From positions 1 to 64,000 of the forward strand of contig JAOAIU010000001.1 of NCBI GenBank assembly GCA_026414545.1: a stretch of 64,000 bases of DNA. Direction: 5' to 3'. Shown piece by piece: positions 41,248 through 52,426 of this stretch. The notes under the pieces are model-generated. The model was not told where the DNA came from and made no database searches. It saw only the letters and a program-made list of their open reading frames with translations. This DNA is from Candidatus Saccharicenans sp. (lineage in GTDB: Bacteria > Acidobacteriota > Aminicenantia > Aminicenantales > Saccharicenantaceae). The number at the start of each line of letters is the position of its first letter. Position 1 is the stretch's first letter. The position numbers were made by a program, and so were the translations under genes.

Positions 41248-42672
41248 CTAATCGAAGATTTTACCCGGGTTTAAGATGCCCAGGGGATCCGCTGCCTGTT
41301 TTATCCTCTTCATCAGTTCGATCTGAGCTGGTTCCAGGGAAAGGGACAGGTATTTCTTCTTATAAAGACCTATTCCGTGCTCGCCAGAAATGACTCCGCC
41401 CCGGCCGGCGGCATCCCGGAATAACTCCTCCCGGGCCGCCTCCAGCCTGTCCTTGATTTCTTCCAGGTCGAGAGGCACCATTTGCCCGTTCTGGTACCTG
41501 GCCTTCATCAGGTGGGAATGAACATTGCCGTCTCCGGCATGACCGAAAACCGGAAGCCACAGGTCATACTTCCTGGCCACCTCCTGGATTTTTCTCACGT
41601 GTCCAGGAATTTCAGAACGCGGCACACAGATGTCCAGAATGTCAACCGTTTCTTTCTTGATAGCTTCATAAATCTCGGAGCGAATTTTCAGCACCTCGTT
41701 CTGCTTGGCCGGGGTATCGGCCACGAAAACGTCGATGGCCCCGTTTTCCAGGACAATATCGGCGATCTGGTCGGTCAGGCGGCCGAGGTCATCTTCCGAA
41801 GGAGAATCCACAATGACCATCAGGTGAACTTCTCCCTGGTGGCTGGGCCAGCTGAGGTTCAGGTGGCGCTCGCTGAGACTGATGACATCCAGGCCGACAA
41901 ACTCCACGGCCATCGGTACTATACCTTTTTCAAATATCAGGGGAACGTTATCTATGGCCTGTTCAATGCTGTTGAAGGGAATGACCATGGTCCGTAGAAA
42001 AGTCGGCCGACTCATTACCTGGACGATGGCCCTGGTGATGATACCCAGAGTCCCCTCCGAACCTATAAACAGGTTGACCAGGTTGTAGCCGGTGGAATTC
42101 TTGATCAGCTTGCCACCCGGGTGAATGACCTGCCCATCGGCCAGGACCACTTCCAGGCCACGGATATAATTCCTGATTGTGCCATACTTGACCGCCCGGC
42201 TGCCGCCGGCGTTGGTGGCAATCATTCCCCCGAACATGGCGCCTTCATCACCCGGATGCGGCGGGAAATAGAAACCTTCCCTTTCCACGGCCTGGATGAA
42301 TTCCCCGAGGGTAATACCGGACTCCACCACCGCCAGCTGGTTCTTGCGGTCCAGCTCCAGAAACCGGTTCATCCTCTGCATCGAAAGCACAATTCCGCCA
42401 TGAACCGGCACACAACCTCCGGCCAGGCCAGTTCCCCCACCCCGCGGAGTTACCGGAATTCTGTGAGTGGTGGCCAGCTTCAGAATGGCTGACACTTCCT
42501 CGGTGCTGCCTGGCCTGACCACCACTTCGGGGAAACAGTCAGGGAGCTGGCAAACATATTCGTCGTAACTATAGCCGCAGACCTCATCCCGGCAGCTCAG
42601 GACGTTATTTTCGCCAGAAATGGCCACCAGCTCTTTTATTATTTCCTGGTTGATTTTTCCGTACATAGCCAA
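41248..42672 (-). CDS. FAD-binding oxidase (GlcD/D-lactate dehydrogenase-like)
   Basis: VTPRGGGTGLAGGCVP FAD motif; GGMIATNAGGSRAVKYG; C-terminal GEHGIGLYKKKYL. Confidence 0.94.
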   Translation of the reverse strand: MAMYGKINQEIIKELVAISGENNVLSCRDEVCGYSYDEYVCQLPDCFPEVVVRPGSTEEVSAILKLATTHRIPVTPRGGGTGLAGGCVPVHGGIVLSMQRMNRFLELDRKNQLAVVESGITLGEFIQAVEREGFYFPPHPGDEGAMFGGMIATNAGGSRAVKYGTIRNYIRGLEVVLADGQVIHPGGKLIKNSTGYNLVNLFIGSEGTLGIITRAIVQVMSRPTFLRTMVIPFNSIEQAIDNVPLIFEKGIVPMAVEFVGLDVISLSERHLNLSWPSHQGEVHLMVIVDSPSEDDLGRLTDQIADIVLENGAIDVFVADTPAKQNEVLKIRSEIYEAIKKETVDILDICVPRSEIPGHVRKIQEVARKYDLWLPVFGHAGDGNVHSHLMKARYQNGQMVPLDLEEIKDRLEAAREELFRDAAGRGGVISGEHGIGLYKKKYLSLSLEPAQIELMKRIKQAADPLGILNPGKIFD

Positions 42673-42919
42673 CCCTTTCCGTTAAATTTCCAGGCTCAAA
42701 AATTCTATCGTACCTGTCAGCGGGAAAATTTTCACCCGCGGCGGCGAAAGATCCCTTGACGGTATTATTTTCGCCCGACCCCCAAGCTTCATTCCGGAAA
42801 GTCGGGCCCGCTGGAAATATTCCTGCCCTGCCCATAACACCTTCCAGACCGAAGTTTTCGGGCCAGAACCCGGCTAAATTCTCCAGAATAGACTTCTTCA
42901 CCCGAGCGGCGAAAAAATC

Positions 42920-44746
42920 TCATAACAGCGATTTAACCGCCCTGACGATAGCCGCCGCATCTATTTCATACCTGGCCAGCAGTTCTTCCGGTTTTCCAGA
43001 ACGCGGGAATTCCCGAACACACAGGTGTTTCCAGTATTTCTTTTCCGGAAGAACCAGAGCCACCGCCGTTCCCAGTCCCCCCTGCTCGAAATGGTCCTCG
43101 GCCACCACCACCCGGCCTCCGGTTTCGGCCACTGAATTTACGATAGTCTCCCGGTCGATTGGTTTTACCGAGTAGGCATCGACAACTCTTATATTAATTC
43201 CATCTTTCTTCAGCTGGTCATAAGCCTTGAGCGCTTCGTGAACGGTAATCCCGGCTCCGATGACGGTAACGGCATCATTATCGCTCCGCCGCAAAACCTT
43301 GGCTCCACCGGCCGGGAATTCTTCCTCCGGCTTATAAAGGACTGGTGTGGCCGGCCGGGTGGTCCTGATGTAAACCAGGCCCCGATACCTGGCCGCTTCC
43401 CTGACACACTTCTCGGCTGAGACGGCATCCGAAGGATAGAAGACCAGACATTCCGGTATTGGCAGGAACATGGCCAGGTCTTCCAGGCCCATCTGCGATG
43501 GGCCGTCCTCACCTATGCTGACCCCGACATGCGAGCCGCAGAACTTGACGTTGGAAAAAGAATAAGCAGCCATCCTTATCTGGTCATGAGCCCTGGTCAG
43601 AAAGGCGGCAAAAGTGGCCACAAAAGGCAGGAAGCCCCTGGCCGCCAGCCCCATGGCCATGCCCACCATGTTTTGCTCGGCTATAAAAGACTGAAAAGAA
43701 CGCTCGGGGAAGGAGGCGAAAAAGCGGTCAGCGTAGGTGGAATTCTTGACGTCGCCATCGACCACCACCACCCGGTTATTGACCCGGCCCAGTTTTTCCA
43801 GGCCAATTCCATAAGCCAGGCGAGTGGCCGTCTTTTCTTTGTAATCCGGCAGCGGGAAATCAAAAGAATCGGTCCACTTCAGGGCTCTGGCCCTTTCCCG
43901 GCTTTTCACGTATTTCCGGGCATCAATTTCTGGCATTGGCCCCAGCTCGGACAGGGCCCTTTCCAGCTCTTCTGGCTTAAGCGGTTTGCCGTGCCAGCCG
44001 TTCTTATCCTCGACAAACGAAACCCCTTTACCCTTGACCGTTCTGGCCAGGATGACCTTAGGATTGGAGCCTTTCCTGGCCGCGGCCAGGGCTTCCAGGA
44101 TTTTCTGAATCTTATGGCCATCAACCTGAAAAACATCCCAGCCAAAAGCCTTAAATTTTTGGGCATAGGCCTTGATATCATGCTGATGCATGGTCGGGTC
44201 GGATTGCCCCAGCCGGTTGATGTCGACGATGGCCACCAGGTTACCCAGCCGCAGCTCCCGGCCGGCATTGGCCGCTTCCCAGACTGCTCCCTCGGCGCAT
44301 TCGCCGTCTCCCATCAGGACAAAGGTCCTGGCCTTTACTCCAGTTAGTTTCTGGGCAAGAGCCAGACCAACACCCACCGATAATCCCTGCCCCAGGGAGC
44401 CGGTAGCCGCTTTTACCCACGGCATCCTCGGCGTCGGATGGCCTTCAAGGTCGCTGCTGATTTTTCTCAAGTCCAGCAGCGATTCAGGGGGAATGAGGCC
44501 GGCCTCGGCATAGGCCGCCCAGAGAATGGGGGCCGCATGTCCCTTGGACAGCACGAACTCGTCATTTTCCGGGGCAAACGGGTCTGTGGTGTTATAACGC
44601 ATTTCATGGAAAAAGAGGCAGGCCATGATTTCGGCTGACGACAGACAGGTGGTCGGATGACCCGAGCCGGCCACCGTGGTCATCTTAAGAGAATGAATCC
44701 TCAGTCGCTTGGCGATTTTTTCCAGAACGGATATGGATGACATCAT
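42920..44746 (-). CDS. Transketolase
   Basis: GSGHPTTCLSSAE, GDGECAEGAVWEA(A/N) TPP motif, KGKGVSFVED, second-half SFIAEQNMVGMAMGLA. Confidence 0.94.
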   Translation of the reverse strand: MMSSISVLEKIAKRLRIHSLKMTTVAGSGHPTTCLSSAEIMACLFFHEMRYNTTDPFAPENDEFVLSKGHAAPILWAAYAEAGLIPPESLLDLRKISSDLEGHPTPRMPWVKAATGSLGQGLSVGVGLALAQKLTGVKARTFVLMGDGECAEGAVWEAANAGRELRLGNLVAIVDINRLGQSDPTMHQHDIKAYAQKFKAFGWDVFQVDGHKIQKILEALAAARKGSNPKVILARTVKGKGVSFVEDKNGWHGKPLKPEELERALSELGPMPEIDARKYVKSRERARALKWTDSFDFPLPDYKEKTATRLAYGIGLEKLGRVNNRVVVVDGDVKNSTYADRFFASFPERSFQSFIAEQNMVGMAMGLAARGFLPFVATFAAFLTRAHDQIRMAAYSFSNVKFCGSHVGVSIGEDGPSQMGLEDLAMFLPIPECLVFYPSDAVSAEKCVREAARYRGLVYIRTTRPATPVLYKPEEEFPAGGAKVLRRSDNDAVTVIGAGITVHEALKAYDQLKKDGINIRVVDAYSVKPIDRETIVNSVAETGGRVVVAEDHFEQGGLGTAVALVLPEKKYWKHLCVREFPRSGKPEELLARYEIDAAAIVRAVKSLL

Positions 44747-44967
44747 CTGACTCCCAAAAAAATTTAGCTTACATTATATTTTGAAAAGCAGACTCTCTCA
44801 AGGTAAAAAAACTTAAAAATTAATCTTTCCGGTTAGGACCTGATGGCCAGGGGATTATCTTCCTTCAAAGATAGTCCCAGGCCGAGACATTGTCTATCAG
44901 TCGAGAAGATAAGTCCGGCCATAAGGATTTCTGCCCGCTATCCAGGTTTCTGCGACCTTTATCCCGG

Positions 44968-45768
44968 CTATTCTCCCATTTTGGCCAGCAAACCCCTGGC
45001 CCTCACCTGCTTGAACATCCTGAAGAAAAATAAAAGAGCCAGGGACAGATAAACCAGGTCCAGGCCAAAAGCCTTAACCAGGTGGCCGGCTGGAAAAGCC
45101 TGGTTGAAGATGATAGCCCTCATTCCTTCAAAGACATAGGAGGCCGGTATGACCAGGGCCACTTTTTGCAGGAATTTCGGCAAAACGGAAACCGGATAGA
45201 AGACAGCCGAAATGGGCTGGAAGAGAAAGGCCACCCCCCAGGCCAGAACCTCGGCCTGCTGCCCGAAGCGCAGAATCAGCCCTGTGGTCAGGATGCCAAT
45301 GGACCAGCCAAGTATCACCAGGCAGAGCATGAAAGGCAGAAGGTATATGCCGATGATAAACAGATTAAAAGAATAAATAAGCCAGGCCAGCAAAGAGCTG
45401 ATCAGGAAAACCGCGACCACCTTGAAGACGGCAACCATCATCAGCGAGGCCAGGTATTCCCCGATGGTCAGGGGGCTAACAAACAGGTTGAGGAAATTTC
45501 GGGCCCAGACTTCTTCCAGGAAGGAAACGGAAATCCCCTGCTGGGAACGGAAAAGAATATCCCAGAGAATAAGGGCCCCCAGAAAGATGCCCAGGAAGTT
45601 CGGTGTAGACTGTTTCTCGGCCGATAGCTTGGTTATGTACAGGCTGACAAAGCCCCAGACCAGGAGGTCCAGCAGGGGCCAGTAGAAAATCTCCACCAGC
45701 CTGGTCAGGCTGTGCCTATAGAGATATATGTGACGCAGAAACATGGCTGAGATGCGGTGGAGCTTCAT
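44968..45768 (-). CDS. ABC-2 type transporter permease
   Basis: Six-TM pattern; 4-bp overlap with the ATPase gene. Confidence 0.9.
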   Translation of the reverse strand: MKLHRISAMFLRHIYLYRHSLTRLVEIFYWPLLDLLVWGFVSLYITKLSAEKQSTPNFLGIFLGALILWDILFRSQQGISVSFLEEVWARNFLNLFVSPLTIGEYLASLMMVAVFKVVAVFLISSLLAWLIYSFNLFIIGIYLLPFMLCLVILGWSIGILTTGLILRFGQQAEVLAWGVAFLFQPISAVFYPVSVLPKFLQKVALVIPASYVFEGMRAIIFNQAFPAGHLVKAFGLDLVYLSLALLFFFRMFKQVRARGLLAKMGE

Positions 45769-46511
45769 GGCCGCACCTCCCTGGCTACTTTCAGAAAAAC
45801 ATCTTCCAAGTCTTCGCCCCGGAACCTGGCCACCAGGTCTTGTGGGGTCCCCCGAGCAATGATCTCGCCGTGGTGCAGGAAAAGCAGGCGGTCAGATATT
45901 TCTTCCATTTCCTGCATGTTGTGCGAGGTGTAGAGAATAGCCATTTTCTTGGTGCGTTTCATTTCCAGAAGATAGGTCCGGGTCCGGTCGGCAATATCCG
46001 GGTCCAGGCTGGCCGTCGGTTCGTCCAGCAGGAGAATTTCCGGTTCATTGATGAAGGCTTTGGCCAGGTTAAGCCTGGTCATCTGGCCAGAAGACAGGGT
46101 CCTCACCGGGCGGTCAACCACATCCTTCAGCTCGAATTGCTCAACCAGATGGTCTATCCTGGCCCTGGCCTTTTTTACGCCATAAAGCCTGGCAAAAACC
46201 ATCAATGATTCTCTTAGGGTCAGAGAGTATGGCATGGCCACGTAGGTGGAGGAAAAATTCATGCGCCTCAGGATTTTTTCCCGTTGTCTTGGCTTGGATG
46301 GGTCCAGGCCAAAAATTCGGATTTCACCAGCTGTGGGCGAAGTCAGGCCAAGTAGCATGTGAATTATGGTAGTCTTTCCAGCCCCGTTTGGCCCGAGCAG
46401 ACCCAGGATTTCCCCGGGATAAAGCTCAAAAGATGCGGATTTTACAGCCTGAAAAGAATTAAATGATTTTGATAAATTTTTTACTTCAAGTAAAGGAAGT
46501 GCCGCCGTCAT
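45765..46511 (-). CDS. ABC transporter ATP-binding protein
   Basis: LLGPNGAGKTTIIHMLLGL, LSSGQMTRLNLAKA, LLLDEPTASLDP. Confidence 0.96.
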   Translation of the reverse strand: MTAALPLLEVKNLSKSFNSFQAVKSASFELYPGEILGLLGPNGAGKTTIIHMLLGLTSPTAGEIRIFGLDPSKPRQREKILRRMNFSSTYVAMPYSLTLRESLMVFARLYGVKKARARIDHLVEQFELKDVVDRPVRTLSSGQMTRLNLAKAFINEPEILLLDEPTASLDPDIADRTRTYLLEMKRTKKMAILYTSHNMQEMEEISDRLLFLHHGEIIARGTPQDLVARFRGEDLEDVFLKVAREVRP

Positions 46512-46827
46512 GATCGATGCTCTCCAGGAGTTTCTGTACTTGAACCGGATTTATAAGGTTAAATATACCAGAATGAAATAAGGCTGTCCATCATTTCGAC
46601 TCCGGTCACAGAAGTCCTTTTAATCCAGAAAAGGCCTAAAATCAGACTATCTACTCTCTATGATGATTCAAAAAATAAATATGGCTTAAAGCCTAGGGGC
46701 TGCCTTACGATGCTGTTCTTTGAAATCGGTCCTTGAAATCGGTTTAAGAATAGTTTCAGCCCTGGACATTACTGACCGGCTGCCGCCGACCCGGTTAGAC
46801 CAAACTTAAAGCCCCGGCTTGAACCTT

Positions 46828-47871
46828 TTAGAACCTGGTCTCCGGCAGAAAAATTTTCTGGTAGATATCCAGCGCGTAGCGGTCGGTCATTCCGGCGATA
46901 AAATCAGCTACCCTTCTTTCCAGCGGGTCTCCCTTCGGATAGTCTTTTATCCATTCTCCCGGATTCTTCAGGAAATATTCAAATAGTTCCCTGATTATCT
47001 TTCCAGTCTTGATGAGGTCGGCCCTGGCCTCAGGGTTGAGGTAAACCCGGTCATAAAGAAAATCCCGGAGGTCAATCAGTGCCTGGTAAATCTTCTGGCT
47101 CATGGCAATTTTTTCCAGCCTGTTTTTCAGGCTGGTCTCGACCACGTCCATCACCAGGCGGTCTATTCGGGTGGCGTGATGCTTGCCCAGGACATCGGTG
47201 AGCCTGGCCGGAATGCTACCTTCCTTTATAAGTCCGGCCCTCATGGCATCATCCAGGTCATGGTTGACATAGGCAATCACGTCAGAAATTCTGACCACCT
47301 GGCCTTCCAGCGTTTCGGGACTGGCTTCGGGGTCGTCATCCAGAATCTCGCCTCGGCCCTTGGAGTGTTTGCAAATTCCGTCCCGAACTTCATAGGTCAG
47401 GTTGAGCCCCTTACCATCATACTCCAGCTTGTCCACTACCCGGAGGCTCTGTTCATAGTGGCAGAACCCGCCAGCCAGCAGGCTGTTGAGCGTTTCTTCT
47501 CCGGCGTGGCCGAAGGGAGTATGTCCCAGGTCATGACCAAGGGCTATGGCCTCGGTCAGGTCTTCGTTCAGACGGAGAGCTCGGGCGATGGTCCTGGCTA
47601 TCTGGGAGACTTCCAGGGTGTGAGTCAGACGGGTGCGGTAATGGTCACCAAAGGGAGACAGAAAAACCTGGGTCTTGTGTTTAAGGCGGCGGAATGACTT
47701 GCAGTGGATAATCCGGTCACGGTCTCGCTGGAAGGCGGTGCGTATGGGGTGTGGCTGTTCTGGACGCAGCCGTCCCCGGCTCCTGGCACTCAGACAGGCC
47801 CGGGGTGATAGGTTCTTCTTTTCTGTTTCTTCAATCTGTTCTCGTATGTTCATGGGCAGCACTCCTTCCAC
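46828..47871 (-). CDS. dgt: Deoxyguanosinetriphosphate triphosphohydrolase-like HD protein
   Basis: [32 protein letters not shown] motifs; [11 protein letters not shown]. Confidence 0.93.
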   Translation of the reverse strand: MEGVLPMNIREQIEETEKKNLSPRACLSARSRGRLRPEQPHPIRTAFQRDRDRIIHCKSFRRLKHKTQVFLSPFGDHYRTRLTHTLEVSQIARTIARALRLNEDLTEAIALGHDLGHTPFGHAGEETLNSLLAGGFCHYEQSLRVVDKLEYDGKGLNLTYEVRDGICKHSKGRGEILDDDPEASPETLEGQVVRISDVIAYVNHDLDDAMRAGLIKEGSIPARLTDVLGKHHATRIDRLVMDVVETSLKNRLEKIAMSQKIYQALIDLRDFLYDRVYLNPEARADLIKTGKIIRELFEYFLKNPGEWIKDYPKGDPLERRVADFIAGMTDRYALDIYQKIFLPETRF

Positions 47872-48250
47872 CCTCCAGCAGGCCGAGCTGATTATCTTTA
47901 ATCATATTTTAATGCTTCGGGTTCTTCAAGTCCCGGGCCGCCCCAGTGATTCGCGGGCTTGATTCATCGCCTGGTGGACAAGCCTGCCCCAATCCCGGTT
48001 ATTCAATAGATTTCGTCCCCGCCTTAGAATCATCTGCCGCACATTTTTGAGGCCTTAAGCCCCGAGGAAGCAGAAGCCTCCATGTCCGGTACTTTCAGCA
48101 TGACCTCAACCAGGCGATAAGAGTTGCGTCCTGGAGACATAGCTCAGGCCAACTAAAAACTTTCCGTCTCGGTTAGATGACTTTCGCCCCGCCTGTCTTG
48201 AGGCCCGGTCAGAGTTCCAGTATAATTCCAATCTGTCCGGACAAGACACA

Positions 48251-48925
48251 ATGCTAGGACCAGAGCTCGAACAGATAAAACAAAACGTCAGGCAACTCAT
48301 CAATGAACTGCCGCCCGGGGTAGAACTGGTGGCCGCGGCCAAGCAGCAGACTGCGGAAAAGATAATGGCCGCCATTGAGGCTGGAGTCCGGATAATCGGT
48401 GAAAATTATGTCCAGGAAGCAGCCGAAGCCTTTCAGGCCATCGGGCCAAGGGTCCAGTGGTCGTTCATCGGCCACTTGCAGAAAAATAAAGTAAAAAGGG
48501 CCATTGAAATATTCGACATTATAGAAACAGTCGATTCCCTGGAGCTAGCCGAAGAAATCAACAAGCGCTGCGCCGCGCTTGGAAAAAACATGCCGGTCTT
48601 GATAGAGGTCAACTCCGGCCGGGAGCCTCAGAAATTCGGCGCCCGGCCTGAGGAGGTTGAGCCCCTGGCCCGAGCCATAATCGCGCTGCCAAACCTTAAA
48701 TTGCGCGGTCTGATGACCATGGGTCCATTCGAGGGCGACCCAGAACAGGCCAGGCCTTACTTCCGGCTGACCCGCCAGCTTTTCGAGCAGCTAAAAGGTC
48801 TCAACCTGCCAGGAGCCGAGTTGAACATTTTATCAATGGGCATGACCAATTCTTACCGGGTGGCCATAGAAGAGGGGGCCACCAGGGTGCGCCTCGGGAC
48901 CAGGATTTTCGGGCCCCGTTTCTAA
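48251..48925 (+). CDS. YggS family pyridoxal phosphate homeostasis protein
   Basis: VAAAKQQTAEKI, GENYVQEA, WSFIGHLQKNKVKRA, LSMGMTNSYRVAIEEGATRVRLGTRIFG. Confidence 0.96.
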   Translation: MLGPELEQIKQNVRQLINELPPGVELVAAAKQQTAEKIMAAIEAGVRIIGENYVQEAAEAFQAIGPRVQWSFIGHLQKNKVKRAIEIFDIIETVDSLELAEEINKRCAALGKNMPVLIEVNSGREPQKFGARPEEVEPLARAIIALPNLKLRGLMTMGPFEGDPEQARPYFRLTRQLFEQLKGLNLPGAELNILSMGMTNSYRVAIEEGATRVRLGTRIFGPRF

Positions 48926-48948
48926 AAATAAACAACAGGAAGGTAACG

Positions 48949-50325
48949 ATGAAGAACAGGTGGTTTGTAGTCCTCGGAGCTTTAATCATCCAGGTCAGCC
49001 TGGGGGCGGTCTACATCTGGAGCGTTTTCCAGACCCCCCTTCTCACCCATTTCCCATCCTGGAAGGAAACTCAGGTCACCCTCCCGGCCCAGATAATCCT
49101 GGCCTGCTTCGCTTTGGCCGTCATTATCGCTGGAAGGATTCAGGATAAAATTGGGCCCAGGCCGGTGGCTACGGCTGGCGGACTGATGCTCGGTTGCGGC
49201 CTGATCCTGGCCAGATTTACGGCCAGTTTCGGCCCGGGTCCAGCTCTGGTCTGGCTGATAATCACCTACTCGATGATCGGAGGGCTGGGTATCGGAACCG
49301 CCTACGTCTGTCCGATTGCCACCTGTGTCAAGTGGTTTCCTGATAAGAGGGGCTTGATTACGGGGCTGGCCGTGGCCGGCTTCGGGGCCGGGGCCTTCTT
49401 CTTTGCGCCCCTGGCCAAGGCCCTGATTACTGGCGGGCCCTATCAGCTTTTTGGCCAGAGCCTTTTTTCCCTGCCCAGGGTCGGACTTTTCAACACTTTT
49501 ATGGTCCTGGGCATTATTTTTCTGATAACCGTTACCCTGGGGGCCAGGCTGCTCAAAAACCCCGAGCCCGGATACAGACCAGCCGGCTGGAATCCCCCGG
49601 CTCAAACCGCTACGGCCAACAATCTCAAGGTTGATTTCTCGCCCTCGGATATGTTCCGCACCTGGCAGTTCTGGTTACTATGGGGAATATATCTCACCGG
49701 CTGTGCCGCCGGGCTGATGATCATCATGAAAGCTTCCCCCATCTGGCAATCTTTTGCTCTGTCAAATCTCAACTCGGGCCTGGATTCGGTCACCTTCAAC
49801 AGAATAGCTTCAGCCGGGGCCCTGGCCGTATCCATCCTGGCCATTTTTAATTCCCTGGGCCGGATTGTCTGGGGCAAGGTTTCCGATGCCGCCGGCCGCA
49901 AGAACACCCTGATTACCATGTTTTTACTGTGCGGCCTGACCATGCTGGCCTTCAACGCCCTCAAACAGTATTCTCTATTTCTGACTGGCATCTCCCTGGT
50001 TGGGCTCTGTTTTGGCGGCTTCCTGGCTGTTTTTCCGGCAGTGACTGCTGATTACTTTGGCACCAGACACTATGGAGCCAATTACGGTTGGATGTTCAGC
50101 GCCTATGGAGTGGGCGGATTGCTCGGCCCCTACCTGGCTGCGGCCCTGATGAAGACCCAGGCCATTGTCAAGATTAGAGAAATTAGAGAAGCTCAGGAAG
50201 AAACCGTTAGGTCTCTGGTGGTCGGCGATTACCGCCGGGCCTTCATCGTGGCTGGGGTTCTGTGTCTGGTCTCCACCGCGGCCCTTCTGCTCTTAAGAAA
50301 GCCTGAGGTCGACCAGGAAAAATAG
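48949..50325 (+). CDS. OFA family MFS transporter (oxalate/formate antiporter-like)
   Basis: GALIIQVSLGAVYIWSVFQTPL; GRIQDKIGPRPVA; CVKWFPDKRGLITGLAVAGFGAGAF. Confidence 0.95.
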   Translation: MKNRWFVVLGALIIQVSLGAVYIWSVFQTPLLTHFPSWKETQVTLPAQIILACFALAVIIAGRIQDKIGPRPVATAGGLMLGCGLILARFTASFGPGPALVWLIITYSMIGGLGIGTAYVCPIATCVKWFPDKRGLITGLAVAGFGAGAFFFAPLAKALITGGPYQLFGQSLFSLPRVGLFNTFMVLGIIFLITVTLGARLLKNPEPGYRPAGWNPPAQTATANNLKVDFSPSDMFRTWQFWLLWGIYLTGCAAGLMIIMKASPIWQSFALSNLNSGLDSVTFNRIASAGALAVSILAIFNSLGRIVWGKVSDAAGRKNTLITMFLLCGLTMLAFNALKQYSLFLTGISLVGLCFGGFLAVFPAVTADYFGTRHYGANYGWMFSAYGVGGLLGPYLAAALMKTQAIVKIREIREAQEETVRSLVVGDYRRAFIVAGVLCLVSTAALLLLRKPEVDQEK

Positions 50326-50591
50326 AAGCGCTAGCCCCATCCCTTCAATCTGACCCGGTCGCTTTGATGGTCTAATCTGGCGGCACAAAGTACGACCATC
50401 TGGCCCCGCCAAATGAGCCTTTAAGAATCGGTGACTTCTGCCCGGGAATTTTTCAGGAGTTTCTGGCCCGAAGGCCAGATCGCCGTTTCCGTCTATTTTT
50501 CTTTCCCTTGGTTGTTAGCCCTGTCACTTTCTGGCAGCCAGGCCTCAGTCCGTTTAAGGTTTTAATTTGCTTTTCAATCAAGCCACCCTGC

Positions 50592-51869
50592 TTATCCGTT
50601 TTCCTCTTTACCGCCGGGCCTGGTTTTTGCTGCCTCCGATTCCTCTTCTGCTCCCTCCCCTTCAACCAATTCCGCCTCAACCAGCAGGGGTTCACCTTCA
50701 AGTAATCCCGGCCCGACCTGTTTCTTGAGGCTTTCAATCTGGCGAAGGGGTTTTTCCAGCTGGTTTTTCCTGGTGGTATTCAGGTTTTCATACTCCTGCT
50801 GGGCTTCAGAAATCTTCTTTCCCATTTTTTCCAGGGACCTGACGAACATCTGCCACTGCTTGTAGAAAGATTCCAGCAATTTCATTATCTGACCGGCAGT
50901 GTTCTGCAGGTTGAAATTTTCCATGGCCTGGCGGATGATGGCCAGCACCGCGTACAGCGTTATGGGCGAGCACAGGATAACCTTTTTCTGCAGAGCCTCG
51001 TCCAGCAGCCCCCGGTCATGCTCGTTGATAAATGCGTAGACCTGTTCGTTAGGAATGAACACCAGAACGTAATCCAGGGTGTTTTCCCCGGGGTCGATAT
51101 AATCACGACCGGTGACTTCCTTGATGCGCTCCCTGACATCCCGCAAGAACAACCTCTTGTAATTTTCCTTTTCGCTATCCCCCTGGGCTTCCAGGTATTT
51201 CAAGTAATTATCCAGAGGAAATTTTACGTCCATATTAATTTTCCGCTCCTGCGGAAGAAAGAAGGTGAAATCGGGACGGTTCTGACCGCTCTCCAGAGCC
51301 TGTTGCCTTACGTAGTTGATGCCCTCAACGAAGCCCATCAGCCTGAGTATGTCTTCAGCCATCCTTTCCCCCCACTGGCCCCTCTGCTTGCTGCCGGCCA
51401 GAGCCCGCCGGAGCTGGTCGGTGGTTTCCTGAAGCCGCTTGGTCTGCTCAACTGCCTGGTTAAGATGGCTTTCCAGCTGGCCGAACTTGGTCGCCCTGTC
51501 TTTTTCAAATTCTGTAATCAGATTCTGTACCCTGAGCAGGTCGGCCTTCATCCCCTCCAGAGTCTGGTCGATCAATTTTTTCTTGCCTTCAAGTTCCAGC
51601 TCGCCGGTCTTGGTCTGTCGGCCCAGGACCTCGTTAGCCACCTTGAGGAATTCCTCGGTGTTTCTTTTCAGGGCATCCATGGAAAGAGAGCCAAAGGCAT
51701 CCTTGACTCGCCCCAGAAGCATTTCCAGTTCCTGCATTTTCTGCTGCTGGGTCTGGTTGACCAGCTCCTGAGCCAGTTCCCGGGCCCGTTGTTTCTGAAA
51801 ATAATTGACCAGAAGCACCAGCAAGGCTCCAAATACTGCCCCCAGGACGAAAGCGATCACAAATTCCAT
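50592..51869 (-). CDS. rmuC: DNA recombination protein RmuC
   Basis: N-terminal TM, coiled coil, LRRALAGSKQRGQWGE, PDFTFFLPQERKINMDVKFPLDNY, VFIPNEQVYAFI. Confidence 0.96.
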   Translation of the reverse strand: MEFVIAFVLGAVFGALLVLLVNYFQKQRARELAQELVNQTQQQKMQELEMLLGRVKDAFGSLSMDALKRNTEEFLKVANEVLGRQTKTGELELEGKKKLIDQTLEGMKADLLRVQNLITEFEKDRATKFGQLESHLNQAVEQTKRLQETTDQLRRALAGSKQRGQWGERMAEDILRLMGFVEGINYVRQQALESGQNRPDFTFFLPQERKINMDVKFPLDNYLKYLEAQGDSEKENYKRLFLRDVRERIKEVTGRDYIDPGENTLDYVLVFIPNEQVYAFINEHDRGLLDEALQKKVILCSPITLYAVLAIIRQAMENFNLQNTAGQIMKLLESFYKQWQMFVRSLEKMGKKISEAQQEYENLNTTRKNQLEKPLRQIESLKKQVGPGLLEGEPLLVEAELVEGEGAEEESEAAKTRPGGKEENG

Positions 51870-51938
51870 CTGACTCCTCCTCGCCTTGATTCATTCAAGT
51901 TGCTCCAATTGGGCATGGCCCCAGACCCGGCCCCGGTC

Positions 51939-52310
51939 TTAGAGGTCGGAATCATCCAGACCGAGTTCACCCTCTTCTCCGGCCTTTCCCTTTTCGGCCT
52001 CCTCCACCGCCCGGTCCACTTCATCTTCAAAGTCCGGTCCCACTTCTTCTCCCATCTCCCGGCCCAGCTTTTTCATCCACCGGGCCAGGCTCTTCGGGTC
52101 CTTCTCGTCCAGGCCTCCAAGTTTCGATGGGTCAGCCAGGCTCTCCAGGCGGCTTTCTTCAGACTTCAAAACACCCACCCGCGAAATCAGCCTGGTCAAT
52201 TTCAGACTGCCACAATGCTGGCAGCGAGGCTCAAACTGCGAGTGCACCGAAAGGATAAGAAAGGAAGATTTTCGCCGGCAGTCCTGACAGCGAAATTCAT
52301 AGATCGGCAT
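51939..52310 (-). CDS. FmdB family zinc ribbon protein
   Basis: MPIYEFRCQDCRRKS...CQHCGSLKLTRLIS. Confidence 0.92.
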   Translation of the reverse strand: MPIYEFRCQDCRRKSSFLILSVHSQFEPRCQHCGSLKLTRLISRVGVLKSEESRLESLADPSKLGGLDEKDPKSLARWMKKLGREMGEEVGPDFEDEVDRAVEEAEKGKAGEEGELGLDDSDL

Positions 52311-52426
52311 GGCCGCTCTCCTCCCTTTCTTCAGTCTTCCAGAATAATTTACAGAAAAAGCCTGTCCGGAGCAAATTCTCGGAAATCTGGACCCGGGTCA
52401 GCTAACTTAGCTGGTCTAAAATCTCT

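Noticed and set aside
43529-44347. 272-aa plus-strand ORF
   Set aside because: Antisense shadow of the transketolase gene.
46718-46745. Short direct repeat (ttgaaatcggt twice)
   Set aside because: Only two short units; no array and no CRISPR-like spacing.
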